Below, in pieces: positions 41,856 through 50,697 of a DNA stretch of 64,000 nt (within the stretch, counting starts at the first letter, position 1; the number at the start of each line of letters is the position of its first letter). The DNA lies in IMG/VR virus record IMGVR_UViG_3300035670_000018, positions 62,001-126,000 of that record. One strand, written 5' to 3'. The stretch comes from a virus. Position numbers and translations under genes: made by a program. A model generated the notes under the pieces. The model was given only the letters and a program-made list of their open reading frames with translations. It was not told the origin of the DNA and ran no database searches.

Positions 41856-42116
41856 ATGAAATGTGAAACATGTAAGACCGAATACAAACCGATGCAAGGT
41901 CTTGAAGATACAGATCAAGCATCTGGTTGTGCTGCAACTCTGTATCTACATGGTGGTGTGCATTATATTCTTGCTCATTATGGTTCGCGGTTTGACATGC
42001 AACGATATGCTCTTAAACGCGGATCATTCTATGATACAGGCAACATATGTGACAACTGCATAAATAACCTTATCAATGAAGGCAAAGCAGGTCTCATTGA
42101 AGATGGAGTTTGGTAA
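41856..42116 (+). CDS. Small Cys-rich probable zinc protein
   Basis: 86 residues. CETCKTEYKP at the start and GNICDNCINNLINEG near the end form two CxxC pairs, likely one zinc site. Middle ATLYLHGGVHYILAHYGSRFDMQRYAL. Similar small proteins occur in other phages. Function unknown. Confidence 0.5.
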   Translation: MKCETCKTEYKPMQGLEDTDQASGCAATLYLHGGVHYILAHYGSRFDMQRYALKRGSFYDTGNICDNCINNLINEGKAGLIEDGVW

Positions 42117-42135
42117 ACAACAGAAGGAATAGAAC

Positions 42136-42336
42136 ATGGCATATCAGACTATTTCCGAAGAAATCCTAAAGCAAGCAGCAGAGATTATGGGACCAGACAG
42201 CAACTTTCACACAGCATTAAAATGGGGAGAAGAGTATAGACAAGCAGGGATGAACCCTGTATACTATACAGACGATACCGAGAAAATGGTATTCGTAACA
42301 ACAGAAGAAAAGATGAGCGGCGTTAAGTTTAACTAA
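42136..42336 (+). CDS. Small protein, function unknown
   Basis: 66 residues: ISEEILKQAAEIMGPDSNFHTALKWGEEYRQAGMNPVYYTDDTEKMVFVTTEEKMSG. AAGGAAT precedes the ATG. No family recognised. Confidence 0.45.
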   Translation: MAYQTISEEILKQAAEIMGPDSNFHTALKWGEEYRQAGMNPVYYTDDTEKMVFVTTEEKMSGVKFN

Positions 42337-42349
42337 TTTGGAGATTGTA

Positions 42350-42532
42350 ATGAATATTCTTGAAACACAGTGGAAGCAGCGGGCCTTTGATAGTAAGTGG
42401 GAAAAGCTTGCTAAGGTTATGGACTACGATAACAAGTATGTCTATAAGTCCGAGTCGGGTGGCAATCTGACTTACATTCCCACAAAGTGGGTCACTGTTG
42501 GTGTGTTTGACTATGTGGGGGAACTTGAATGA
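42350..42532 (+). CDS. Small protein, function unknown
   Basis: 60 residues from ATG 42350 (TTGGAG 7 bases upstream; TTG 42338 rejected). NILETQWKQRAFDSKWEKLAKVMDYDNKYVYKSESGGNLTYIPTKWVTVGVFDYVGE. Overlaps the Sm-like gene by 4 bases. Confidence 0.45.
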   Translation: MNILETQWKQRAFDSKWEKLAKVMDYDNKYVYKSESGGNLTYIPTKWVTVGVFDYVGELE

Positions 42533-42828
42533 ATATTAAGATTATCAAGCTAATCAATGGTGAAGACCTGATTGCAAAGGTTCTTCCTTCATCTAGTGAA
42601 GTGGTAAAGGTAGAAAATCCTGTTCGCATTGTTGTGATGCCAAACAAGATTGATCCAAAGACACCAAATGTTGGTCTTGCTCCTTGGGCAGAGTTCAGTG
42701 ATGAGAAGGTCTTTCATCTTGACAAATCACATGTATTGTGTATAATGACGCCTGTAAAAGAGTTTGTCAATCAATACAATACCATCTTTGGTGGACTCGT
42801 ATTACCTAACTCTGGATTGGTTACTTAA
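42529..42828 (+). CDS. Sm/Hfq-like conserved phage protein (paralogue of 6261-6719)
   Basis: 99 residues. IKIIKLINGEDLIAKVLPSSSEVVKVENPVRIVVMP matches FIRLVTGEDIVAEV...NNPLKIV of the protein at 6261. Then LAPWAEFSDEKVFHLDKSHVLCIMTPVKEFVNQY. One copy lies beside uvsW/55 and one before gp43. RNA binding is possible by fold analogy only. A promoter for gp43 lies in its 3' half. Confidence 0.55.
   Translation: MNIKIIKLINGEDLIAKVLPSSSEVVKVENPVRIVVMPNKIDPKTPNVGLAPWAEFSDEKVFHLDKSHVLCIMTPVKEFVNQYNTIFGGLVLPNSGLVT
42719..42746 (+). promoter_or_regulatory. Promoter TTGACA-N16-TATAAT before gene 43
   Basis: TTGACA (42719-42724) and TATAAT (42741-42746), spacer 16, inside the Sm-like gene and 94 bases before the polymerase start. 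Confidence 0.5.
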
Positions 42829-42839
42829 CAAGGAATATA

Positions 42840-45392
42840 ATGACCGACTTTTACACTAACGTTCAAGTGTATGGTTCCAGAATTCTTTATAGAGGTGTAG
42901 AAAACGGCAGGAAAGTAAGACGCAAGATCGATTACTTTCCTACTTTTTTTGTGCCTGCTAAGAGTAAGACTGACTGGACTACCATTCACGGTGAGTATGT
43001 ATCAGAACTGAAGCCAGGTAACATTCGTGATGCGCGAGACTTCATCAAGCAATACGAAGATGTTGATGGCTTCAAGATTTATGGCAACAACAAGTATGAG
43101 TATGCGTTCATCGGAGATACATTTGCCGATGACATTGAGTGGGATCTATCTCATATCAACATTACCAATATTGACATTGAGGTAGGCTCAGAGAATGGTT
43201 TTCCTGAGCCTGCAACTGCATCTGAACCTATCACCGCAATCACGTTCAAGAATAAGAATAAGTTTGTGGTGTTAGGTTGTGGTGCATTTGATAATCGTCG
43301 TGAAGATGTTTGGTACATTCAGTGTCGTGATGAAGCCGATTTGCTAAATAAGTTTCTTGATGAGTGGACATTCGATTATCCAGATATCATCACTGGTTGG
43401 AATGTCAAGTTCTTTGATATTCCCTATCTTGTTAATCGGATCACCAAGATCCTTGGTGAAGTAGATGCAAAACGTCTTTCGCCGTGGCTTAATCTTGATG
43501 AGCGCCGTGTAGTCATCATGGGTCGTGAACAGATTGCATTCGTGCCTTCTGGTATCTCGGTGCTTGACTACATTGAACTCTATAAGAAGTTTGCTCCTGG
43601 TGGTCAGTCTCAAGAGTCATATAAGCTTGATGCTATCTGTAATGTAGAACTTGGTGAGCGTAAGCTTTCATATGAAGAGTATGGTTCGCTCCATACTCTT
43701 TACAAGGACAACTATCAGAAGTTCATTGAGTATAACATTCGTGACGTGGAACTGGTTGGTAAGCTTGAAGATAAGTTGCGATTGATTGAACTTGCGCTCA
43801 CTCTGGCTTATGATTCCAAGTCTAACTACGATGATGTGTTCACACAGGTGCGTATGTGGGATAACATCATATATAATTATCTGAAGAAGAAGAACATGGT
43901 CGTTCCTCCGATCATTAGGCATTCTAAGGATGCAGCGTATGTTGGTGCGTTTGTGAAAGATCCATTGATTGGTATTCACAAGTGGATTGCAAGCTTTGAC
44001 TTGAATTCACTGTATCCACATTTGATTATGCAGTACAATATCAGCCCTGATACACTGATTGAACCTGCAAACTATGATGGTACTATGAGAGAGTTTATCT
44101 CACGAAACAATGTGACGATTGATTCACTCTTGAACCAAGAATGTAAGACTAGCGTCCTTAAGGTTGCTAATGTGACATTGACACCGAATGGCCAGTTCTT
44201 CACGAAAGAGAAGCACGGGTTCTTACCTGAAATCATGGAGACAATGTACAATGATAGGTCTGCGTACAAGAAGAAAGCTATCGCAGCTAAACAAGAAGCT
44301 GAACGCGAAACAGATCCAGGAAGAAAAGTTGAAATTGAAAAAAGAATCGCTAGGTTCAACAATCTTCAATTGGCTAAAAAAGTTTCTCTGAACTCGGCCT
44401 ATGGTGCTTTGGGTAATGAGTTCTTCCGCTTCTTTGATGTAAGACAGGCTTCTGCTATCACAACAGCAGGTCAGTTGTCTATTCGCTGGATTGAGAATAA
44501 GCTAAATGATTATATGAACAAGCTACTCAAAACGGAGAATGAAGACTATGTTATTGCATCGGATACGGATAGCATCTATCTCTCTCTTGATAAACTGGTC
44601 AGCAAGACTATTGTTGAGCAGAACCCAGATGCTAGTACAAAGCAAATCATCAAGTTCATGGATAAGGTTTGTGAAGATCGCATTCAACCGTTTATTGACA
44701 AAGCTTATGCTGAACTTGCTGAGTATATTAATGCCTACGAACAAAAGATGCAAATGAAGCGTGAGGCTCTTGCTGACAAGGGTATCTGGACAGCAAAGAA
44801 GCGTTACATCATGAACGTTTACAATAACGAAGGCGTTGAGTATGCGAAGCCGAAAGTAAAGGTGATGGGCTTGGAAGTAAAGAAATCTTCCACACCAGCA
44901 TTCTTTCGAGATAAGATGGAAGAGTGTATTCATATCATGCTCAACTCCACAGAAGACAAGCTGATTAGCTATGTTGAATCTGTGCGAGACGAAATGAAGA
45001 AAGCCTTGATTTCGGACATTGCATTTCCTCGTGGTGTCAATGGACTTGAGAAGTTTAGTGATGCTAAGATGATATATGGCAAAGGTTGTCCGATACATGT
45101 TAGAGGCGCTCTTGTTTACAATCATATGCTTTCGGCCAAGAAACTGAACAAAGTGTATCCACAAATCAATGAGGGTGAAAAAATCAAGTTCATCTACATG
45201 AAAGAGCCGAATCCTATTCGCAGTAATGTCATTGCCTTTCCAATGTCTCTGCCTAAAGAGTTTGGTATCGATTCATATGTTGACTATGAAACACAGTTTC
45301 TAAAGGCTTTCGTTGAACCAATCAAGATCATAACTGAAAGCATAGGATGGAAAACTGAAAGTGTATCCAGTTTAGAAGATTTTTTCTTGTAA
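42840..45392 (+). CDS. 43: Family B DNA polymerase gp43
   Basis: 850 residues (T4: 898). Exonuclease motif ITNIDIEVGSENG (about residue 107), TGWNVKFFDIPYL (about 184); polymerase motif A SFDLNSLYPHLI (about 384), motif B KVSLNSAYGALGN (about 513), motif C ASDTDSIYL (about 572). The C-terminal SSLEDFFL is the clamp-binding PIP-like tail, as in T4. Immediately followed by a homing endonuclease under hairpin control. Confidence 0.96.
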   Translation: MTDFYTNVQVYGSRILYRGVENGRKVRRKIDYFPTFFVPAKSKTDWTTIHGEYVSELKPGNIRDARDFIKQYEDVDGFKIYGNNKYEYAFIGDTFADDIEWDLSHINITNIDIEVGSENGFPEPATASEPITAITFKNKNKFVVLGCGAFDNRREDVWYIQCRDEADLLNKFLDEWTFDYPDIITGWNVKFFDIPYLVNRITKILGEVDAKRLSPWLNLDERRVVIMGREQIAFVPSGISVLDYIELYKKFAPGGQSQESYKLDAICNVELGERKLSYEEYGSLHTLYKDNYQKFIEYNIRDVELVGKLEDKLRLIELALTLAYDSKSNYDDVFTQVRMWDNIIYNYLKKKNMVVPPIIRHSKDAAYVGAFVKDPLIGIHKWIASFDLNSLYPHLIMQYNISPDTLIEPANYDGTMREFISRNNVTIDSLLNQECKTSVLKVANVTLTPNGQFFTKEKHGFLPEIMETMYNDRSAYKKKAIAAKQEAERETDPGRKVEIEKRIARFNNLQLAKKVSLNSAYGALGNEFFRFFDVRQASAITTAGQLSIRWIENKLNDYMNKLLKTENEDYVIASDTDSIYLSLDKLVSKTIVEQNPDASTKQIIKFMDKVCEDRIQPFIDKAYAELAEYINAYEQKMQMKREALADKGIWTAKKRYIMNVYNNEGVEYAKPKVKVMGLEVKKSSTPAFFRDKMEECIHIMLNSTEDKLISYVESVRDEMKKALISDIAFPRGVNGLEKFSDAKMIYGKGCPIHVRGALVYNHMLSAKKLNKVYPQINEGEKIKFIYMKEPNPIRSNVIAFPMSLPKEFGIDSYVDYETQFLKAFVEPIKIITESIGWKTESVSSLEDFFL

Positions 45393-45399
45393 ACACTGA

Positions 45400-45447
45400 C
45401 TTGACTATCTCAAAATACTAAATAGAAGTGAAGAGGAGATAGTCAAG
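45400..45447 (+). promoter_or_regulatory. RBS-sequestering hairpin with late promoter in its loop
   Basis: CTTGACTATCTC (45400-45411) is perfectly complementary to GAGATAGTCAAG (45436-45447). The 3' arm takes in part of the GAGGAGA ribosome site and touches the GTG start at 45447. CTAAATA (45418-45424) lies in the loop, so only late transcripts escape the hairpin. This is the arrangement known for T4 I-TevI. Confidence 0.8.
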
Positions 45448-46115
45448 TGAAATACAACTTCTACAAAATCATCAATAAGGCAAACGATAAGTCATACATA
45501 GGTATGACGAAGCGCGACATTGAGACACGATATCAGGAACACATTAGATGTGCCCTAAGCAATCACGATCTAAACAACGATTACATCATGCCATTATATA
45601 ACGCAATAAGAAAGTATGGAATCGACTCGTTTCATATCGTAGAACTCGATTCTACAGAACTTTCATCTCACAGAGATGCAGAGATATATGAAGGTAAACT
45701 GATAACAGAGAATGCATCACTATTACACATGAATGGTTATAATCTTAATCACATGAACGAAAATGGCACAAGAACATATGAAGCACACATCAAAACAAAG
45801 ATCGTAGAAAACAATACTGGTAAAAACAATCCTTTCTTCGGCAAGAAACACAGTGATGAGACGCGAAAGAAGATGTCAGATAAGGCAAAGAAAAGACTGT
45901 CTGATCCTAAAAACAATCCGCGATATGGTTATCAATACACAGAAGAAGATAGAGCAAAACACAGAGAGTCGAAAAGAAAGTTCGGTAAACCTTTCATGGC
46001 CGAAGGCATTCGATATCAGACATTATGTGAAGCATCAATGAGGTATAATGTGACGAAACAGGCAATACAGTTTAGATTGAAATCTAACACATATGAAGAT
46101 TGGTATTGGTTATGA
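45447..46115 (+). CDS. GIY-YIG homing endonuclease
   Basis: 222 residues from GTG 45447. GIY-YIG domain: YNFYKIINKANDKSYIGMTKRDIETRYQEHI, HDLNNDYIMPLYNAIRKYG. Then a NUMOD3 element NPFFGKKHSDETRKKMSDKAKKR (about residue 132), and a C-terminal NUMOD1/HTH-like CEASMRYNVTKQAIQFRLKS. Inserted between gene 43 and a methyltransferase. Translation appears limited to late transcripts. Confidence 0.92.
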   Translation: MKYNFYKIINKANDKSYIGMTKRDIETRYQEHIRCALSNHDLNNDYIMPLYNAIRKYGIDSFHIVELDSTELSSHRDAEIYEGKLITENASLLHMNGYNLNHMNENGTRTYEAHIKTKIVENNTGKNNPFFGKKHSDETRKKMSDKAKKRLSDPKNNPRYGYQYTEEDRAKHRESKRKFGKPFMAEGIRYQTLCEASMRYNVTKQAIQFRLKSNTYEDWYWL

Positions 46116-46651
46116 GTCTGGAACAGTTCACAAGACTGGCTGGCTCAGGGAATCCTAATCGTGAGAAGGATGACTTCTACGCGACTCCAGATTGGGCTAT
46201 CGACGCTCTTCTGGATCGCGAGAAGTTTGAAGGTGAAATCTGGGAACCTGCATGTGGTGATGGTGCTATCTGTAAAAGGTTACAGCAATATGGATACAAT
46301 CACATCTACGCAACCGATCTGATTGACAGAGGATATGGTGATGCTCATTTTGATTTCATGAATAGCAATCGAAAGACAGACAACATCATTACCAATCCTC
46401 CATTTAAGATTGGAACCAAGTTTACACTTCATGCTCTTAATCTAGCCAATGATAAGGTAGTCATGTTCAATAAGCTTTCTTTTCTTGAAGGGAAAGAAAG
46501 AAGAGATAGACTTTACTCTTTGAATATGCTAGAATGCTGTTATGTTTTTGGTGAACGAGTTGGATTTAATGGTGGAGGTGGTATGTTGGCCTTCGCATGG
46601 TTCGTGTTCAACAAAAAGTATAATGGTAAATCAAGATTGGAATGGATATGA
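46112..46651 (+). CDS. Phage DNA N6-adenine methyltransferase
   Basis: 179 residues from ATG 46112, overlapping the endonuclease stop. DFYATPDWAIDALLDREKFEGEIWEPACGDGAICKRL (motif I), DLIDRGYGDAHFDF, NIITNPPFKIGTKFTLHAL (motif IV NPPF). Single-domain enzyme. Second adenine methyltransferase in the window, unrelated in detail to the one at 22151. May protect phage DNA. Confidence 0.8.
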   Translation: MSLEQFTRLAGSGNPNREKDDFYATPDWAIDALLDREKFEGEIWEPACGDGAICKRLQQYGYNHIYATDLIDRGYGDAHFDFMNSNRKTDNIITNPPFKIGTKFTLHALNLANDKVVMFNKLSFLEGKERRDRLYSLNMLECCYVFGERVGFNGGGGMLAFAWFVFNKKYNGKSRLEWI

Positions 46652-47220
46652 GATGTAACTGTGACGCATCATGTGGTGAGAATCGATATCACAACGTTGG
46701 TGATCGTGAATGTAGATTCCATACGGTAGAAGAATATGAAGCATATTGGGGCATTAAAAAGACTATACTACCTGAACCAGAACGAAAGTTTTCAGACAAA
46801 TATCGGGAAAAAATACAAGAGTTGAAAGACATGACAGATTATAGAGACTTTGATGAAATCATGGAACAGATTGCAGCGGAACGTAAGCAGCCTTATATTC
46901 AATCAATGAAGCGCCCTTGGGGTGAGTGGCATGTGCTTGATGTAGATCGCGGATACAAGGTCAAGCGTCTTGAGATTCTACCTGATCAGGCCATCTCGCT
47001 TCAGTATCACAATCATCGCAGTGAGCATTGGACGATTGTGCAGGGCAAAGGTAAGGTCATTGTTGATGGCAATATCTTTACCGTTGAAAAGGGAGAATCG
47101 TTTCATGTTCCTCGCATGGCTCTTCACAAGATCACGAATACTCACCTAACTGAAACTTTGATTGCTATTGAAGTGCAGATGGGTGAGATATGCAGCGAAG
47201 ACGATATCGTTCGTTGCTAA
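46642..47220 (+). CDS. Mannose-6-phosphate isomerase-type cupin (ManC C-terminal-like)
   Basis: 192 residues. A Cys-rich start MRCNCDASCGENRYHNVGDRECRFH, then from about 95: SMKRPWGEWHVLDVDRGYKVKRLEILPDQAISLQYHNHRSEHWTIVQGKGKVIVDG, ending IEVQMGEICSEDDIVRC. This is the type II PMI cupin with Gln, His and Glu metal ligands. It interconverts fructose-6-P and mannose-6-P. The nucleotidyltransferase half of ManC is absent here. Confidence 0.85.
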   Translation: MDMRCNCDASCGENRYHNVGDRECRFHTVEEYEAYWGIKKTILPEPERKFSDKYREKIQELKDMTDYRDFDEIMEQIAAERKQPYIQSMKRPWGEWHVLDVDRGYKVKRLEILPDQAISLQYHNHRSEHWTIVQGKGKVIVDGNIFTVEKGESFHVPRMALHKITNTHLTETLIAIEVQMGEICSEDDIVRC

Positions 47221-47223
47221 ATA
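47217..47223 (+). promoter_or_regulatory. Late promoter CTAAATA before uvsX
   Basis: CTAAATA overlaps the end of the cupin gene, 51 bases before uvsX. A GTCAC/GTGAC hairpin follows in the leader. Confidence 0.45.
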
Positions 47224-47273
47224 AAGCGTCACGGAGATACGTGACATTAACATAGACATAAAGGAGATACGAT

Positions 47274-48326
47274 ATGTCAAATCTATTCAACTCTCTACTA
47301 AAGGAGATCGACAATGAGTATGCGGGAATTGCTGATGAAGGAGTGGAAGCTGGCGATGTTACTGGCTTTATTGGCACTGGTAGCTACAGTCTCAATGCCC
47401 TCCTTTCTGGCAGCATTTACGGAGGTCTTCCTGCCAATAAAGTCACAGCACTCGCTGGAGAACCTTCTACAGGAAAGACCTTCTATGCAATCAACATTGT
47501 CAGGCAGTTCCTCAGAGACAACGACAACGGATTCGTTTTCTACTTTGAATCCGAATCTGCTATATCTAAACAAATGCTGGCAGATCGTGGAGTTGACACC
47601 AAGAGAGTTGCAGTTGTGCCAGTCGCAACTATCCAAGAGTTTAGAACTCAAGCAGTAAAGATCCTCGACAAGTACATTGCAGACAAGGAAAGCAAAGAGC
47701 GTCCTCCAATGCTGTTCGTTCTCGACTCACTTGGCAATCTTTCTACTGACAAAGAAATGGCCGACATTGCTGACGGCAAAGACACACGCGACATGACACG
47801 CGCACAGCTTGTTCGTGGTGCATTCCGTGTTCTTACATTGAAGCTTGGTAAGGCAAAGGTGCCTCTCATCGTGACCAATCACGTTTATGATGTAGTTGGA
47901 TCATATGTGCCGACCAAGAAGATGGGTGGTGGTTCTGGTCTAGAGTATGCTGCATCTACTATTCTGTTTCTCTCTAAGAAGAAAGACAAGGACAAGGACG
48001 GTGGTGTGTCTGGTGCTATCATCACAGCAAATCTAAAGAAGGCACGACTGACGATTGAGAACAAGAAAGTAGAGACGTTACTTGATTATGCAACCGGTCT
48101 TGATCCTTATTATGGACTTCTTGACCTTGCTGAGAAGTTTGGAATCATTAAGAAAGTCTCAACAAGATACGAACTACCGGATGGCACTAAAGCTTTTGAA
48201 TCAGTCATTCTGATGAACCCAGAAAAGTATTTCACAAAGGACATTCTTGACCAGATTGATGAAGCATGTAAGAATGAGTTTTTGTATGGCAAGTCTAGTG
48301 TCACTGATGTGGAGGATGCATCATGA
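47274..48326 (+). CDS. uvsX: UvsX RecA-like recombinase
   Basis: 350 residues. [44 protein letters not shown] (Walker A about residue 61), [30 protein letters not shown] (Walker B), [35 protein letters not shown]. Strand exchange with UvsY and gp32. AAAGGAG precedes the ATG. Confidence 0.95.
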   Translation: MSNLFNSLLKEIDNEYAGIADEGVEAGDVTGFIGTGSYSLNALLSGSIYGGLPANKVTALAGEPSTGKTFYAINIVRQFLRDNDNGFVFYFESESAISKQMLADRGVDTKRVAVVPVATIQEFRTQAVKILDKYIADKESKERPPMLFVLDSLGNLSTDKEMADIADGKDTRDMTRAQLVRGAFRVLTLKLGKAKVPLIVTNHVYDVVGSYVPTKKMGGGSGLEYAASTILFLSKKKDKDKDGGVSGAIITANLKKARLTIENKKVETLLDYATGLDPYYGLLDLAEKFGIIKKVSTRYELPDGTKAFESVILMNPEKYFTKDILDQIDEACKNEFLYGKSSVTDVEDAS

Positions 48327-48679
48327 TTCTAGGAACAGATTTCAGATTCAGCAATGTCTATAATACTGACACTTCTGCAATTGAACTATTGACAGAAGCA
48401 TACAAGGGTGTTATATTTCGCTTTACGAATGTTGGTGTTCGTGAGAATGATGATGGAACAGCAACTCTTAGATTCTCATATGAGATCCTTTCTCCTGGCA
48501 AGTTCAAGGAAGAGAAGCTTAGAGATGATCAATACTTTGAACAACATCTTGGACTGATCCTTAATACCTTAATTCTAGACATTGTGGAGTTAGAGAGTGC
48601 AGATAGAGAAAGTTATACTGAAGAATCTGTTGATGAAAGAATCGTACACTCGGAAGACTCTACCGTTTCTGAAAAGTGA
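48323..48679 (+). CDS. Conserved small protein between uvsX and gene 41
   Basis: 118 residues, ATGA overlap with uvs[63 protein letters not shown], acidic tail. Similar frames lie near uvsX or 41 in other T4-like phages. Function unknown. Overlaps gp41 by 83 bases. Confidence 0.55.
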   Translation: MILGTDFRFSNVYNTDTSAIELLTEAYKGVIFRFTNVGVRENDDGTATLRFSYEILSPGKFKEEKLRDDQYFEQHLGLILNTLILDIVELESADRESYTEESVDERIVHSEDSTVSEK

Positions 48680-49979
48680 ATACTTCACGAATGAGGTTGA
48701 ACGTAACATATTCAACGAAATTCGTGACTTCACTATCAAGTATAACAATCTACCAACCGCAGATGCATTGAAGATTGAGGTTGATTCGCTTCGTAATCTT
48801 ACAGCGGATCAAGCAAGAGATGCTGCCAAGCTTATTGATGATTTACAAAACGACAATGTAGATACCAATATTGATTGGCTCATTGATAGCACTGAAAAGT
48901 TCTGTCAAGAAAAAGCAATCTACAATGCAATCATGCAGTCCATTGATATCATGAACAACAAGGGTGGCGCTCTCACAAAGGGCGCCATCCCTGATCTTCT
49001 GACACAAGCACTTGCTATCTCATTTGATCCTAATGTTGGTCACGACTATCTTGAAGACTTTGAAGAACGTTATGAGTATTACCATCGCGTAGAACACAAG
49101 ATTCCTTTTGATCTTGATTTCTTCAACAAGATCACCAAGAATGGTTTCAGCAAGAAGACACTCAACATCTTTCTTGCTGGTACTGGTGTTGGTAAGTCTC
49201 TGACGATGTGTCATATCGCTGCTGCTGCACTCGCTCAAGGCAAGAATGTATTGTATATCACTCTTGAATTGGCCGAAGAAGAGGTTGCAAAACGTATTGA
49301 CGCAAATCTGATGAACATCACCATTGATGATCTTCTACAGTTGCCGCAAGACTTGTATATGAAGAAAGCTGCTGTTCTCAAAAATAAGTCTCAAGGCAAG
49401 TTGATTGTGAAAGAGTATCCGACTGCATCTGCTTCTACACTGCATTTCAAAGCATTGTTGAATGAGTTGCATTTGAAGAAATCGTTTCAGCCAGATATCA
49501 TCTTTGTTGACTATCTCAACATCTGTGCTTCTGCAAGAATCAAACCTGGTGGTAATGTGAATAGTTATACATACATCAAGGCTATCGCAGAAGAGTTGCG
49601 TGGGCTTGCTGTTGAGTTTGAAGTTCCATTGGTATCTGCTACTCAGACAAACAGAACAGGCTTCACAAGCACCGATGTTGGTCTTGAAGATACATCTGAA
49701 TCGTTTGGTCTACCTGCAACTGCTGACTTCATGGCTGCTCTAATCTCTACTGAACAGCTTCAAGAGTTGAACCAAATCATGGTAAAGCAGTTGAAGAATC
49801 GCTATGCTGATCCAGCAACAAACAAGAGATTTGTCATTGGAATCGACAGAGCAAAAATGAAGCTGTATGATGTAGAGCAATCTGCACAGGTAGATATTGT
49901 TGACAGTGGCCAAAAACAAGGAGCAGATGATAAGATGGTAAACCGTATGACAAACAAGTTCAAATCTTTGAAGGTGTGA
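48597..49979 (+). CDS. 41: Replicative DNA helicase gp41
   Basis: 460 residues from GTG 48597 with GGAG upstream. DnaB-type: N-terminal [24 protein letters not shown], Walker A FLAGTGVGKSL (about residue 193), VLYITLELAEEEVAKRIDANLM, Walker B DIIFVDYLNIC (about 302), VSATQTNRTGF. Hexameric 5'-3' helicase that works with primase gp61 (not in window). Confidence 0.94.
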   Translation: MQIEKVILKNLLMKESYTRKTLPFLKSEYFTNEVERNIFNEIRDFTIKYNNLPTADALKIEVDSLRNLTADQARDAAKLIDDLQNDNVDTNIDWLIDSTEKFCQEKAIYNAIMQSIDIMNNKGGALTKGAIPDLLTQALAISFDPNVGHDYLEDFEERYEYYHRVEHKIPFDLDFFNKITKNGFSKKTLNIFLAGTGVGKSLTMCHIAAAALAQGKNVLYITLELAEEEVAKRIDANLMNITIDDLLQLPQDLYMKKAAVLKNKSQGKLIVKEYPTASASTLHFKALLNELHLKKSFQPDIIFVDYLNICASARIKPGGNVNSYTYIKAIAEELRGLAVEFEVPLVSATQTNRTGFTSTDVGLEDTSESFGLPATADFMAALISTEQLQELNQIMVKQLKNRYADPATNKRFVIGIDRAKMKLYDVEQSAQVDIVDSGQKQGADDKMVNRMTNKFKSLKV

Positions 49980-49980
49980 T

Positions 49981-50217
49981 ATGAATGATAAGATAGAACT
50001 CAGACAAAAGTTTGAAGATATAGACATATCAGATCCGTCAAAGCTAAAAGATGAAGACTTTGTTAAGATTTGGGTAAAAGACTGTTATCGCTGGCATGAT
50101 AGACTACTGACCGGCAATTATCAGCACTACTGTCCAGACTGGGACTATCTACCGATTGATGATACATGTATGGAATTTGAAGCTTGCACTTGTAATAAGG
50201 AAACCAGCGATGAGTAA
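49981..50217 (+). CDS. Small acidic protein, function unknown
   Basis: 78 residues: NDKIELRQKFEDIDISDPSKLKDEDFVKIWVKDCYRWHDRLLTGNYQHYCPDWDYLPIDDTCMEFEACTCN. Five Cys in the second half, several close together. Starts 1 base after the gp41 stop. Function unknown. Confidence 0.5.
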   Translation: MNDKIELRQKFEDIDISDPSKLKDEDFVKIWVKDCYRWHDRLLTGNYQHYCPDWDYLPIDDTCMEFEACTCNKETSDE

Positions 50218-50449
50218 GTATTACGTTCTGCCTCTTGAAACTGACGAACATGATTTCATTTGGTGCGTCATGGAAAATCAAACCGAACAATTGATTCAAG
50301 CCTTTGGATTTGAGGAAGACGCATTAGAGTATGCTAATTTTCTAGAAGATGGTGGTGCATTTGCCGGTTTTACTCCTTCATTTGTTCTACGTGAGGTTGT
50401 AATCCAGAAAGACATGAACAAGGAATTTACTTCTTTCATATCTGAATAA
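50210..50449 (+). CDS. Small acidic protein, function unknown
   Basis: 79 residues from ATG 50210, overlapping the previous gene by 8 bases. KYYVLPLETDEHDFIWCVMENQTEQLIQAFGFEEDALEYANFLEDGGAFAGFTPSFVLREV. No known motif. Followed by a strong isolated hairpin. Confidence 0.5.
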   Translation: MSKYYVLPLETDEHDFIWCVMENQTEQLIQAFGFEEDALEYANFLEDGGAFAGFTPSFVLREVVIQKDMNKEFTSFISE

Positions 50450-50458
50450 CAAGACACA

Positions 50459-50536
50459 GGAAAGCGGCTGGAGAGCGTTCCGGAAGACGGTTGCTACGGA
50501 TCTATCAACCCCAGAACCCTCGCTCCAGCCGCTTCC
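50459..50536 (+). ncRNA. Structured element closed by a 14-bp stem
   Basis: GG-A-AAGCGGCTGGAG (50459-50473) pairs with CTCCAGCCGCTTCC (50523-50536); one A is bulged. The 49-base interior can form smaller stems. No T run follows, so it is not a typical terminator, and no T-loop or CCA is present, so it is not a tRNA. Possibly a processed small RNA or an mRNA 3'-end element. Confidence 0.5.
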
Positions 50537-50557
50537 TACCTCATTCCAAACGATCCC

Positions 50558-50680
50558 AATAAAATCAATGACTTAGCCACCATATAAATCAATGACTTAG
50601 CCTATGCGTCTGGTGCATATCTGCTATGCGGAGATAACCCTTGAAAATCGGGGTTGCCGACCCCATATCTAGTATGTAAC
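50558..50680 (+). promoter_or_regulatory. Iteron/palindrome promoter cassette, copy B
   Basis: Two copies of ATCAATGACTTAGCC (50564-50578 and 50588-50602), then TATGCGTCTGGTGCATATC (50603-50621) containing the hairpin GCATA-tctgc-TATGC, then TTGAAA (50641-50646), a GGGGT/ACCCC hairpin, and CCCATATCTAGTATGTAAC (50662-50680). Same order and spacing as copy A; a 22-base stretch around the first repeat is identical in both (13524-13545, 50558-50579). Confidence 0.65.
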
Positions 50681-50697
50681 AAGAGAAGAGGTATTCC

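Noticed and set aside
44523-45164. Minus-strand frame of 213 codons inside gene 43
   Set aside because: Shadow of a conserved polymerase region; the product has no recognisable domain.
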